Below are positions 1 through 5,520 of a stretch of 6,290 nt of DNA, in pieces. Both the position numbers and the translations under genes were made by a program. The stretch's first letter is position 1. Each line of letters starts with the position of its first letter. Below the pieces are notes generated by a model. The model saw only the letters and a list, made by a program, of their open reading frames with translations. It was not told the origin of the DNA and did not search any database. Origin of the DNA: Nitrospira sp. UBA2083 (GTDB taxonomy: Bacteria > Nitrospirota > Nitrospiria > Nitrospirales > Nitrospiraceae); assembly GCA_002331625.1 (NCBI GenBank), contig DCZN01000017.1, positions 31,643-37,932 on the forward strand, read 5' to 3'.

Positions 1-12
1 TAACGAGACGAG

Positions 13-621
13 ATGATCGCCTTTCTCACGGGGCGGTTGGTATTCAAGGCACCCACTCACCTGACGCTCGATGTGCAGGGCGTCGGGTATGAAATTCATG
101 TTCCGCTGAGCACCTATTACACCCTTCCGAATCTTGGCGATACCACCGCCCTGCATATCCATACGCATCTCCGGGAAGACGCGATTCAGCTCTTCGGTTT
201 TCTGTCGCAAAGCGAGAAAGAATCGTTCTTGCTCTTGACCAGCGTGTCGGGCATCGGTCCGAAGCTGGCCCTCAGTGTGCTCTCCAGCCTGTCCATCTCC
301 GATCTTGTGCACGCGATTCAGACGGAGGACGTCGACAAGCTCGCCACAGTTCCAGGGATCGGGAAGAAGTCGGCCGGCCGCATGGCACTTGAGCTGAAGG
401 ACAAGGTCGGCAAAATACAAGGAGTTCACCCCCGCTCCAACGAGATCCCAGCTCCCGGATTGGATGGCCACTACGAGGATGCGCTCTCAGCTCTGGTAAA
501 CTTGGGCTATCGCCTGCAGGATGCCAAGGACGCCTTGAAGCGAATCTCAAAGCCCACCACAGGGTCTCTGGCGCTGAAGGAACTCATTCGCGAAGGCTTA
601 AAGGAGCTAGCAAGGGGGTAG
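13..621 (+). CDS. ruvA: Holliday junction branch migration complex subunit RuvA
   Basis: RuvA binds the four-way Holliday junction as a tetramer and loads the RuvB motor onto it for branch migration in recombinational repair; it acts in the cytoplasm on DNA. The 202-residue length is normal for the family. Visible domains in order are an N-terminal OB-fold (about 1-62, with the family-typical opening MIAFLTG and GVGYE at 23-27), two helix-hairpin-helix DNA-binding motifs (SGIGPK at 79-84 and PGIGKK at 114-119, followed by the usual MALELKDK), a variable linker (about 137-151), and the small C-terminal RuvB-binding domain (about 152-202, with the ALVNLGY motif at 160-166). The ATG at 13 gives exactly the standard N-terminus. 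A TAA at 1-3 could be the stop of an upstream gene, for which ruvC would be the usual neighbour, but too little is present to say. The stop lies 1 base before the next ATG, so the two genes are surely cotranscribed. Confidence 0.97.
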   Translation: MIAFLTGRLVFKAPTHLTLDVQGVGYEIHVPLSTYYTLPNLGDTTALHIHTHLREDAIQLFGFLSQSEKESFLLLTSVSGIGPKLALSVLSSLSISDLVHAIQTEDVDKLATVPGIGKKSAGRMALELKDKVGKIQGVHPRSNEIPAPGLDGHYEDALSALVNLGYRLQDAKDALKRISKPTTGSLALKELIREGLKELARG

Positions 622-622
622 G

Positions 623-1120
623 ATGATGCCAAGTAATATTCATGTGAGGAAGACCGCGGCGGTACTCATAGGTAGCCTGGCTATTGGGGTGATGCTCGTT
701 GTGTCGTATCCACAAGCCAGTCTTGCTGAGGACGCGTCAGCACCCAAGAGCATCCGCATGACGTGCGGGAAGTGCCCGGAAGGGTACGCGATGACCGGCG
801 TCACCCAGTCTCCCGAGGTGTGCAAGGACGGTGATCCTACGCTTGTCCAATGTGTGCCGCTTGGTGCCAATATGTTGAGCGTCTGTGGCTCCTGTCCCGA
901 AGGCTATGTCGAAGTCGGCAGGTCCTCAGTTCCCGCGCGCTGCGGAAGCGGAGACGGGGGGCGAATGGCACAATGTCAGTTGCAGAAAATGGAACAAGGT
1001 TTTCCTGACTCAACCCAGGGCTATAAAACCTGTCCTCCCGATTGCGGCAGTACAGCCCAGCCGGGCCAGGGAGCGCTGCCGCCGCCACCAAAGTATCAAC
1101 AGATACCCAACGACAAGTAG
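623..1120 (+). CDS. Exported cysteine-rich protein with a duplicated CGxCPEGY motif, unknown function
   Basis: I do not recognise this 165-residue protein. It opens with a Sec-type signal peptide: basic N-region (R9, K10), hydrophobic core about 11-30, and a likely cleavage after SLA at 33-35. There is no lipobox cysteine, so the mature protein should be periplasmic or extracellular. All ten cysteines lie in the mature part, at 48, 51, 67, 77, 88, 91, 107, 118, 137 and 141. The first eight form two copies of the same pattern, C-x2-C-x15-C-x9/10-C, each opening CGxCPEGY and offset by 40 residues. A third short CPPDC stretch (137-141) leads into a proline-rich tail (about 147-165). Disulfide-bonded repeats or metal binding are both possible; nothing shows an enzyme. 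The start has a purine-rich AAGGGGG (612-618) just upstream, inside the end of ruvA; the second ATG at 626 is equally possible. The gene is wedged between ruvA and ruvB with no promoter of its own visible, so it is probably coexpressed with them, but an exported protein can hardly act with the cytoplasmic RuvAB motor. Confidence 0.82.
   Translation: MMPSNIHVRKTAAVLIGSLAIGVMLVVSYPQASLAEDASAPKSIRMTCGKCPEGYAMTGVTQSPEVCKDGDPTLVQCVPLGANMLSVCGSCPEGYVEVGRSSVPARCGSGDGGRMAQCQLQKMEQGFPDSTQGYKTCPPDCGSTAQPGQGALPPPPKYQQIPNDK
764..853 (+). repeat. Protein repeat copy 1, four-cysteine CGxCPEGY unit
   Basis: This stretch encodes residues 48-77 of the cysteine-rich exported protein. It begins CGKCPEGY and continues to cysteines 67 and 77. 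It aligns with the second copy without gaps through the third cysteine and then needs one residue of length difference. Confidence 0.8.
884..976 (+). repeat. Protein repeat copy 2, four-cysteine CGxCPEGY unit
   Basis: This stretch encodes residues 88-118 of the cysteine-rich exported protein. It begins CGSCPEGY, has cysteines at 107 and 118, and ends in the same QC pair as copy 1. The nucleotide sequences of the two copies differ at many positions while the cysteine spacing is kept, which suggests an old duplication held by selection on the fold. Confidence 0.8.
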
Positions 1121-1136
1121 CTGTGAGTGTTGCGCG

Positions 1137-2141
1137 ATGCCTGAGCGGATAGTGACTGATCGTGTAACGGAAGACGATCGAGGTCTCGAGAATATCCTTC
1201 GTCCTCAGCGGCTGGATGAGTATATCGGCCAAGAGAAAATGAAGGAATCGCTCCGTATCTGTATCGAAGCGGCAAAACAGCGGGGAGAAGCCCTGGACCA
1301 TGCGATCTTTTATGGTCCCCCTGGCCTTGGGAAAACGACCATTGCCCACATTATCGCCAAGGAGATGGGGGCCACCCTGCGGTCGACCTCCGGACTCGTC
1401 TTGGCTCATGCCGGTGACTTGGCGGCGGTTTTGACCAACCTTCAGGAACATGACGTGCTCTTTATCGATGAGATTCACCGCCTTCCGGCATCCGTAGAGG
1501 AAGCGTTATATCCGGCGATGGAGGATTTTCAGCTCGATTTGGTCATCGGTCAGGGGCCAGCCACGAGGACGGTCAAGCTGGATCTCCCTCCCTTTACTTT
1601 GGTAGGAGCCACGACGAGGGCCGGGGCTCTCACATCCCCGCTACGGGATCGATTTGGATTGGTCTATCGCCTGGAGTTTTACGGGCCGTCCGAGCTGGAG
1701 GCGATCGTCTCCAGGTCGGCCGGAGTCTTGGGAGTAGGCATTGACCGGAAAGGTGCGTCGGAGATCTCGCGACGCGCACGAGGGACACCACGAATCGTCA
1801 ATCGACTGATTAAGAGGATCAGGGACTATGCTCAAATCAAGGCTGATGGACATATCACCGAGCAAGTGGCCAAGGAGGGATTAGCCTGGCTTGGGATCGA
1901 TGAGGCAGGTTTCGACGACATGGACCGCAAGCTCCTCCTCACAATTATCGAGAAGTTCAATGGGGGACCGGTTGGGGTGGAGTCGTTGGCTGCAGCGGTC
2001 CAGGAAGATAAGGGTACTATTGAGGAGGTGTATGAGCCCTATCTGATCCAAGCCGGCTTTCTGGATCGTACGGGTCGTGGCCGACAAGTGACCCGCTTGG
2101 CGTACGATCACTTTAAACGGCCTTTTCCCTTGCTGATGTGA
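1137..2141 (+). CDS. ruvB: Holliday junction branch migration ATPase RuvB
   Basis: RuvB is the AAA+ hexameric motor that, with RuvA, pumps DNA through Holliday junctions. The 334-residue product has family-typical length. Visible landmarks are Walker [10 protein letters not shown] (60-68), Walker B with D111-E112 in LFIDEIH, the RuvA-contacting beta-hairpin region (about 127-150), sensor 1 GATTRAG (157-163), the arginine finger R170 in SPLRDRFG, sensor 2 in RGTPRIVNR (215-223), and a C-terminal winged-helix domain (about 255-334) with GRGRQVT (313-319). I chose the ATG at 1137 because it gives the normal N-terminus leading into [12 protein letters not shown]. The open frame extends upstream to a GTG at 885, but those 84 codons overlap the preceding gene in another frame and resemble no RuvB. 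A weak GTGAG (1123-1127) precedes the start, and the gap to the upstream gene is 16 bases. One oddity is that the segment after the sensor-like TSG reads LVLAHAGDL instead of the usual PALEKPGDL (residues 87-95). Confidence 0.97.
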   Translation: MPERIVTDRVTEDDRGLENILRPQRLDEYIGQEKMKESLRICIEAAKQRGEALDHAIFYGPPGLGKTTIAHIIAKEMGATLRSTSGLVLAHAGDLAAVLTNLQEHDVLFIDEIHRLPASVEEALYPAMEDFQLDLVIGQGPATRTVKLDLPPFTLVGATTRAGALTSPLRDRFGLVYRLEFYGPSELEAIVSRSAGVLGVGIDRKGASEISRRARGTPRIVNRLIKRIRDYAQIKADGHITEQVAKEGLAWLGIDEAGFDDMDRKLLLTIIEKFNGGPVGVESLAAAVQEDKGTIEEVYEPYLIQAGFLDRTGRGRQVTRLAYDHFKRPFPLLM

Positions 2142-2191
2142 TGTAGATCATGTGTCACGCCTCAGAAAACTCTGATATCCCAGCCCTATCC

Positions 2192-2221
2192 TTGCAATAG
2201 ATTCCAACCTTCCTGTAATAT
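2192..2221 (+). promoter_or_regulatory. Candidate sigma70-type promoter for the pheA operon
   Basis: TTGCAA at 2192-2197 resembles a -35 box (4 of 6 consensus bases). TGTAAT at 2214-2219 resembles a -10 box (5 of 6) at a 16-base spacing; the overlapping TAATAT at 2216-2221 would give an 18-base spacing. Transcription would start near 2226-2229, leaving a leader of about 75 bases before the pheA start. The placement, directly ahead of a four-gene operon and after a change of functional theme, supports it. Short matches of this quality also occur by chance. Confidence 0.4.
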
Positions 2222-2238
2222 CCTCAGCTTGTCTGCGT

Positions 2239-2283
2239 GGGGCCCCTTCCCTCGCGGGGATGACGAAGTCCTCCCGGATCCGG
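2239..2283 (+). other. GC-rich palindromes in the presumed pheA leader
   Basis: GGGGCCCC (2239-2246) is a perfect palindrome. Its CCCC half (2243-2246) can alternatively pair with GGGG at 2256-2259, forming a small hairpin. CCGGATCCGG (2274-2283) is a second perfect palindrome. They could form structure in the 5' leader or act as operator-like sites for a dimeric regulator. No T-run follows, so this is not an ordinary terminator. Function is not demonstrated. Confidence 0.25.
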
Positions 2284-2303
2284 TGCCCAAGGCTAGGCTC
2301 ACC

Positions 2304-3380
2304 ATGCCAAGAGAGATGTCGGAATACCGTAAGGAAATCGATAGGATCGATGATGAAATCATTCGACTCCTTAACGAACGGTCGAAAAGCGTCATCGAAA
2401 TCGGTCGGCTCAAGAAAGAAAAGGATGCGGCTGCCAATCTCCATACAGCGGGTCGGGAGGCTGAAATTATCGATCGCCTCACCAAGCTCAATACAGGCCC
2501 TTTCCCGAGTGAGGCCATTCGATCGGTCTACAGGGAAATCATGTCGGCGTCCTTGTCCCTTGAAGCCCCTCAGAAAGTCGCCTATCTAGGGCCGAGGGCC
2601 ACCTTTACTCACATGGCCTGCATGCAGAAATTTGGGTCGTCCGTCCAGTATGTGCCGGTTCACAGTATTAAAGAAGTATTCAGCGAAGTCGAACGAGGTC
2701 GGGCCAATTTCGGAGTGGTGCCGATTGAAAATACGACTGAGGGCGTGGTGAATCACACCCTCGATATGTTCATTGACTCTAACCTGCTGATTTATGGGGA
2801 AATTCTTCAAGAGGTCTCGCACCATCTGCTGTCCAAATCGGGGCTGATGGAGGATGTGAAGAAAATCTATTCGCATCCTCACGCTCTGGCGCAATGCCGG
2901 AATTGGCTCGAAACCAATCTCCCGCATGTGTCCGCGGTTGAGGTGGCCAGTACTGCGCGGGCTGCCGAAGTCTGCATCGATGAACCAGCCTCAGCTGCTA
3001 TTGCATCAGAATTGGCCGGACAACTCTACGGACTCAAGGTTATCAAGGCGCGTATTGAGGACAATTTGAATAATTTTACCCGTTTTCTCGTTCTGTCACA
3101 GAAACCATCGGAGCGGACCGGGAAAGATAAAACGTCAGTGATGTTGTCGGTGAAGGATAAAGTCGGGGCGCTCTATGATCTGCTCCGCCCCTTTGCTTCA
3201 CATGGCATCAATATGACGAAGATTGAGTCCCGTCCCTCTCAGCGCAAGGCGTGGGAATACATCTTCTTCGTGGATGTCGAGGGACATATCAACGAAGAGC
3301 GGGTCAACAGAGCCGTTGAAGAGGTGAAGGCACGCTGTCTTTTCATGAAGATTTTAGGTTCCTACCCAGTCCATAGCTGA
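2304..3380 (+). CDS. pheA: Bifunctional chorismate mutase / prephenate dehydratase (P-protein)
   Basis: This cytoplasmic enzyme converts chorismate to prephenate and then to phenylpyruvate, the committed route to phenylalanine. The 358-residue product has three parts. An AroQ-type helical chorismate mutase covers about 5-85, with R9, R26, K37, R51 and E52 at the expected active-site positions. The prephenate dehydratase domain covers about 91-268, with GPRATFT at 96-102, PIENTTEG at 140-147 and the catalytic TRF motif at 259-261. A C-terminal ACT domain covers about 276-355, with GALYDLL at 288-294 and ESRP at 308-311, the motifs that bind phenylalanine and give feedback inhibition in this family. 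I start at the ATG at 2304; the frame extends to TTG at 2229 but the extra residues look non-native, and ATG 2316 is possible although a purine-rich stretch abuts it with no spacing. The stop is 2 bases before the next gene, so translation is probably coupled. Confidence 0.95.
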   Translation: MPREMSEYRKEIDRIDDEIIRLLNERSKSVIEIGRLKKEKDAAANLHTAGREAEIIDRLTKLNTGPFPSEAIRSVYREIMSASLSLEAPQKVAYLGPRATFTHMACMQKFGSSVQYVPVHSIKEVFSEVERGRANFGVVPIENTTEGVVNHTLDMFIDSNLLIYGEILQEVSHHLLSKSGLMEDVKKIYSHPHALAQCRNWLETNLPHVSAVEVASTARAAEVCIDEPASAAIASELAGQLYGLKVIKARIEDNLNNFTRFLVLSQKPSERTGKDKTSVMLSVKDKVGALYDLLRPFASHGINMTKIESRPSQRKAWEYIFFVDVEGHINEERVNRAVEEVKARCLFMKILGSYPVHS

Positions 3381-3382
3381 TC

Positions 3383-4489
3383 ATGGCACTACAGGTCCAC
3401 CCTGATATCCGATCCCTGAGTCCGTACGTCCCAGGAAAACCGATCGACGAACTCCAGCGGGAGCTCGGGCTGACCCGTGTGATCAAGCTTGCCTCGAATG
3501 AGAATCCGCTTGGCCCTTCACCGAAGGCCGTCGCAGCCCTGAACGGTGTGCAGGATACGCTGCATCGATATCCCGACGGTGGCGCCTATCACCTACGGCA
3601 AGCGATCGCTGATCGTTGGAAAGTGGGAAGTGAACACATCATTCTCGGAAACGGGTCTGACGAAATCCTTGGCCTGTTGGCCAGAACTTTCTTGACTCCC
3701 GGTGATGAAGCCATCATGGCCGATCACACGTTCGTGATCTACAAAATGGAGGTGACGGCCGTTCATGGCAAGCCGGTGATCGTACCGCTCGTCAGCTGGA
3801 CGCACGACCTTGAGTCAATGGTGCGGGCCGTGACACCACGAACACGATTGCTCTTTATCTGTAATCCCAATAATCCCACCGGGACGATTGTATCGGCTGA
3901 GGCGGTCGATCGACTCATGGCCCGAGTACCCAACGACGTCATCGTGGCGTTCGATGAAGCCTACTTTGAGTACGTCCGCGATTCGAAATTCCCCGACGCG
4001 ATGGCCTATGTGAAACAGGGGCGGAATGCGATCGTCTTGAGAACCTTCTCCAAGATCTATGGGCTTGCTGGATTGCGAATTGGGTACGGCGTCAGCACAC
4101 CGGAGATCATCGATTTTCTGAATCGAGTTCGGCCTCCCTTCAACGCGAACAGTCTTGCTCAAAAAGCTGCTCTGGCTGCGATGGGAGATGATGCGCACGT
4201 GGCTAAGAGCCGGACCGTCAACGCAGCCGGGATGGAGCAAATCGAGAAGGGGTTACGTGCCTTAGGAGTGACTCCGATTCCGAGCGAAGCCAATTTCCTT
4301 TATTTTGATGCAAGGCGGGATGGACGACAGGTGTTCGAAGCGTTACTCCGAGAGGGGATTATTGTCCGACATATCGAGGACACCATGCTTCGCGTCACCA
4401 TCGGTCAACCCGACGAAAATACAGCTTTCCTCCAGGCGCTTAAGAAAGTCTTGGCAAGAACGTCTGGGGTGGAGGCAGATAAGAAATAG
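3383..4489 (+). CDS. hisC: HisC-family aminotransferase (histidinol-phosphate / aromatic amino acid)
   Basis: This is a fold-type I PLP-dependent aminotransferase of the histidinol-phosphate aminotransferase family; 368 residues is typical. Visible features are the N-terminal KLASNENPLGPSP block (35-47), the YPDG motif (63-66), NPNNPTG (161-167), D191 with Y194 in the cofactor-binding DEAY, the Schiff-base lysine K224 in TFSKIYGLAG, R232 in the following LRIGY, and the substrate-carboxylate arginine R337 in MLRVTIG. Family members catalyse imidazole-acetol phosphate to histidinol phosphate, and some also or instead transaminate phenylpyruvate and 4-hydroxyphenylpyruvate. Sitting between pheA and aroF/tyrA, an aromatic aminotransferase role (last step to Phe and Tyr) is the likelier job here, possibly alongside the histidine step. 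Sequence alone does not separate these. The ATG at 3383 has no clear Shine-Dalgarno sequence and follows the pheA stop by 2 bases, which suggests translational coupling. Confidence 0.92.
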   Translation: MALQVHPDIRSLSPYVPGKPIDELQRELGLTRVIKLASNENPLGPSPKAVAALNGVQDTLHRYPDGGAYHLRQAIADRWKVGSEHIILGNGSDEILGLLARTFLTPGDEAIMADHTFVIYKMEVTAVHGKPVIVPLVSWTHDLESMVRAVTPRTRLLFICNPNNPTGTIVSAEAVDRLMARVPNDVIVAFDEAYFEYVRDSKFPDAMAYVKQGRNAIVLRTFSKIYGLAGLRIGYGVSTPEIIDFLNRVRPPFNANSLAQKAALAAMGDDAHVAKSRTVNAAGMEQIEKGLRALGVTPIPSEANFLYFDARRDGRQVFEALLREGIIVRHIEDTMLRVTIGQPDENTAFLQALKKVLARTSGVEADKK

Positions 4490-4490
4490 T

Positions 4491-4494
4491 GAGG
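4491..4494 (+). promoter_or_regulatory. Ribosome binding site that fixes the aroF start
   Basis: GAGG lies 5 bases before the ATG at 4500, directly after the hisC stop. It decides between this start and in-frame upstream starts inside hisC, the furthest at 4305, which would add 65 residues unlike any DAHP synthase. Confidence 0.75.
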
Positions 4495-4499
4495 GAATT

Positions 4500-5513
4500 A
4501 TGATTATCGTGTTGAAACCTGAAGCGTCGGAAAGTGAAGTCGATCACATTATCGATCGACTGCGGGATCTGGGCCTCAAATCGCAAATCTCCACGGGCCA
4601 GGAGCGGACCATCATCGGCGTGATCGGAGACGACCGGATTCTCCATAATCAACCCCTGACGGCGCTTCCGGGAGTCGAAAGTGTCCTGCCGATCCTTGCG
4701 CCATGGAAGCTGGTGAGTCGTGAATTTAAGAAGGACGCGACGATCATTGATGTCGGTGGTGTCAAAATCGGGGCCAAAAAACTGGCCATCATGGCGGGCC
4801 CCTGTGCGGTCGAGCGACTAGAGCTTACGGTAGGAATTGCCCATGAAGTCAAAGCCTCGGGGGCAACGATTCTACGTGGTGGGGCCTATAAGCCCAGAAC
4901 CTCGCCCTATTCCTTTCAAGGGTTGGGTCGTGAAGGGCTGGATTACTTGGTCGAAGCAAGGAAGCAAACAGGGCTGCCGGTTGTTAGCGAAATCTTGGAC
5001 ACCAGAGACATCGAACTCTTTCTCGAGAAGGCCGATATCATTCAGATCGGCGCGCGGAACATGCAAAACTTTGAACTTCTCAAGGAAGTTGGGGCGTACG
5101 ACAAGCCGGTATTGCTGAAGCGAGGTCTGTCGGCAACGATCAAAGAGTTTCTCCTGTCGGCCGAGTACATCATGTCGCGTGGCAACCAGAACGTGATGTT
5201 ATGTGAGCGGGGCATTCGCACATTTGAAACGCAATATCGCAATACGCTGGATCTTGCGGCCATTCCCACGTTGAAAGAGCTCTCGCATCTCCCGGTCATC
5301 GTTGACCCCAGCCATGCCACCGGCAAGTGGGATCTGGTGGCTCCGATGTCAAAAGCGGCGGTCGCGGCCGGTGCCGATGGCCTGCTCATCGAAGTTCACT
5401 CTAACCCAGAATGTGCGCTCTGTGACGGCGAGGAATCCATCAAACCATCGAAGTTCAAGGCCCTGATGGGCGACCTCAGGAATATTGCCAAAGCTGTGGG
5501 TAGAGAGCTCTAG
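4500..5513 (+). CDS. aroF: 3-deoxy-7-phosphoheptulonate (DAHP) synthase, AroF type with N-terminal ferredoxin-like domain
   Basis: This enzyme condenses phosphoenolpyruvate with erythrose 4-phosphate to DAHP, the entry step of the shikimate pathway. The 337-residue product matches the Thermotoga-type (I-beta) class: a ferredoxin-like regulatory domain at about 1-70 (opening [15 protein letters not shown]), then the catalytic TIM barrel. Metal ligands can be placed at C102 (AGPCAVE), H272 (DPSHATG), E298 (IEVH) and D309 (CDGEES), which from memory are the same residue numbers as in the Thermotoga maritima enzyme. Substrate-binding [11 protein letters not shown] (131-141) and GARNMQN (184-190) are intact. 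In the Thermotoga homologue the N-terminal domain mediates inhibition by tyrosine and phenylalanine, so similar control is likely here. The start at 4500 is fixed by a good GAGG site and by the normal N-terminus. The gene follows hisC by 10 bases and precedes tyrA by 7. Two extra cysteines (C305, C308) sit beside the metal ligand D309. Confidence 0.96.
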   Translation: MIIVLKPEASESEVDHIIDRLRDLGLKSQISTGQERTIIGVIGDDRILHNQPLTALPGVESVLPILAPWKLVSREFKKDATIIDVGGVKIGAKKLAIMAGPCAVERLELTVGIAHEVKASGATILRGGAYKPRTSPYSFQGLGREGLDYLVEARKQTGLPVVSEILDTRDIELFLEKADIIQIGARNMQNFELLKEVGAYDKPVLLKRGLSATIKEFLLSAEYIMSRGNQNVMLCERGIRTFETQYRNTLDLAAIPTLKELSHLPVIVDPSHATGKWDLVAPMSKAAVAAGADGLLIEVHSNPECALCDGEESIKPSKFKALMGDLRNIAKAVGREL

Positions 5514-5516
5514 GGA
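5512..5516 (+). promoter_or_regulatory. Ribosome binding site for tyrA
   Basis: AGGGA overlaps the aroF stop codon and lies 4 bases before the ATG at 5521. It supports that start and close coupling of the two genes. Confidence 0.6.
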
Positions 5517-5520
5517 CGCT

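Larger units (their letters stand above)
2142..2303 (+). other. Intergenic region between ruvB and pheA
   Basis: This 162-base gap separates the repair genes from the aromatic amino acid operon and is the only sizeable non-coding stretch here. It contains a candidate promoter near 2192-2221 and GC-rich palindromes at 2239-2259 and 2274-2283. I see no stem followed by a T-run that would be a convincing intrinsic terminator for ruvB. I also see no leader peptide rich in phenylalanine codons and no recognisable T-box, so attenuation of the classic enteric pheA type is not supported. Some readthrough from ruvB into pheA remains possible. Confidence 0.6.

Noticed and set aside
1..3. TAA as the stop codon of an upstream ruvC
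   Set aside because: Three bases are not evidence for a gene; the idea rests only on the common ruvC-ruvA order.
885..1136. In-frame 84-codon N-terminal extension of ruvB from a GTG
   Set aside because: It overlaps the cysteine-rich gene in another frame, its residues look like out-of-frame translation, and the ATG at 1137 gives a standard RuvB N-terminus and length.
837..1478. Open frame of 213 codons on the minus strand across the cysteine-rich gene and ruvB
   Set aside because: It runs through the RuvB Walker A region and the CGxCPEGY repeats, both better explained on the + strand, and its product resembles nothing I know.
2138..2158. Imperfect inverted repeat GTGA...TCAC at the end of ruvB as a terminator
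   Set aside because: The stem relies on several G-T pairs and no T-run follows, so it does not make a credible intrinsic terminator.
2229..2303. Upstream TTG start adding 25 residues to PheA
   Set aside because: The added residues do not resemble a chorismate mutase N-terminus, they lie over the palindromic leader, and the ATG at 2304 gives the usual P-protein length.
2222..2303. Phenylalanine attenuator leader peptide or T-box ahead of pheA
   Set aside because: There is no short ORF rich in Phe codons, no terminator/antiterminator pair with a T-run and no T-box sequence.
2260..2589. 109-codon + strand frame starting in the pheA leader and overlapping the chorismate mutase region
   Set aside because: Its ATG follows a GGGG run, but the product is low in recognisable features and rich in Arg and Ser, typical of an off-frame reading of pheA.
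4305..4499. Upstream ATG start adding 65 residues to AroF
   Set aside because: The extension lies inside hisC in another frame, and a good GAGG site precedes the ATG at 4500, which gives the expected ferredoxin-like N-terminus.
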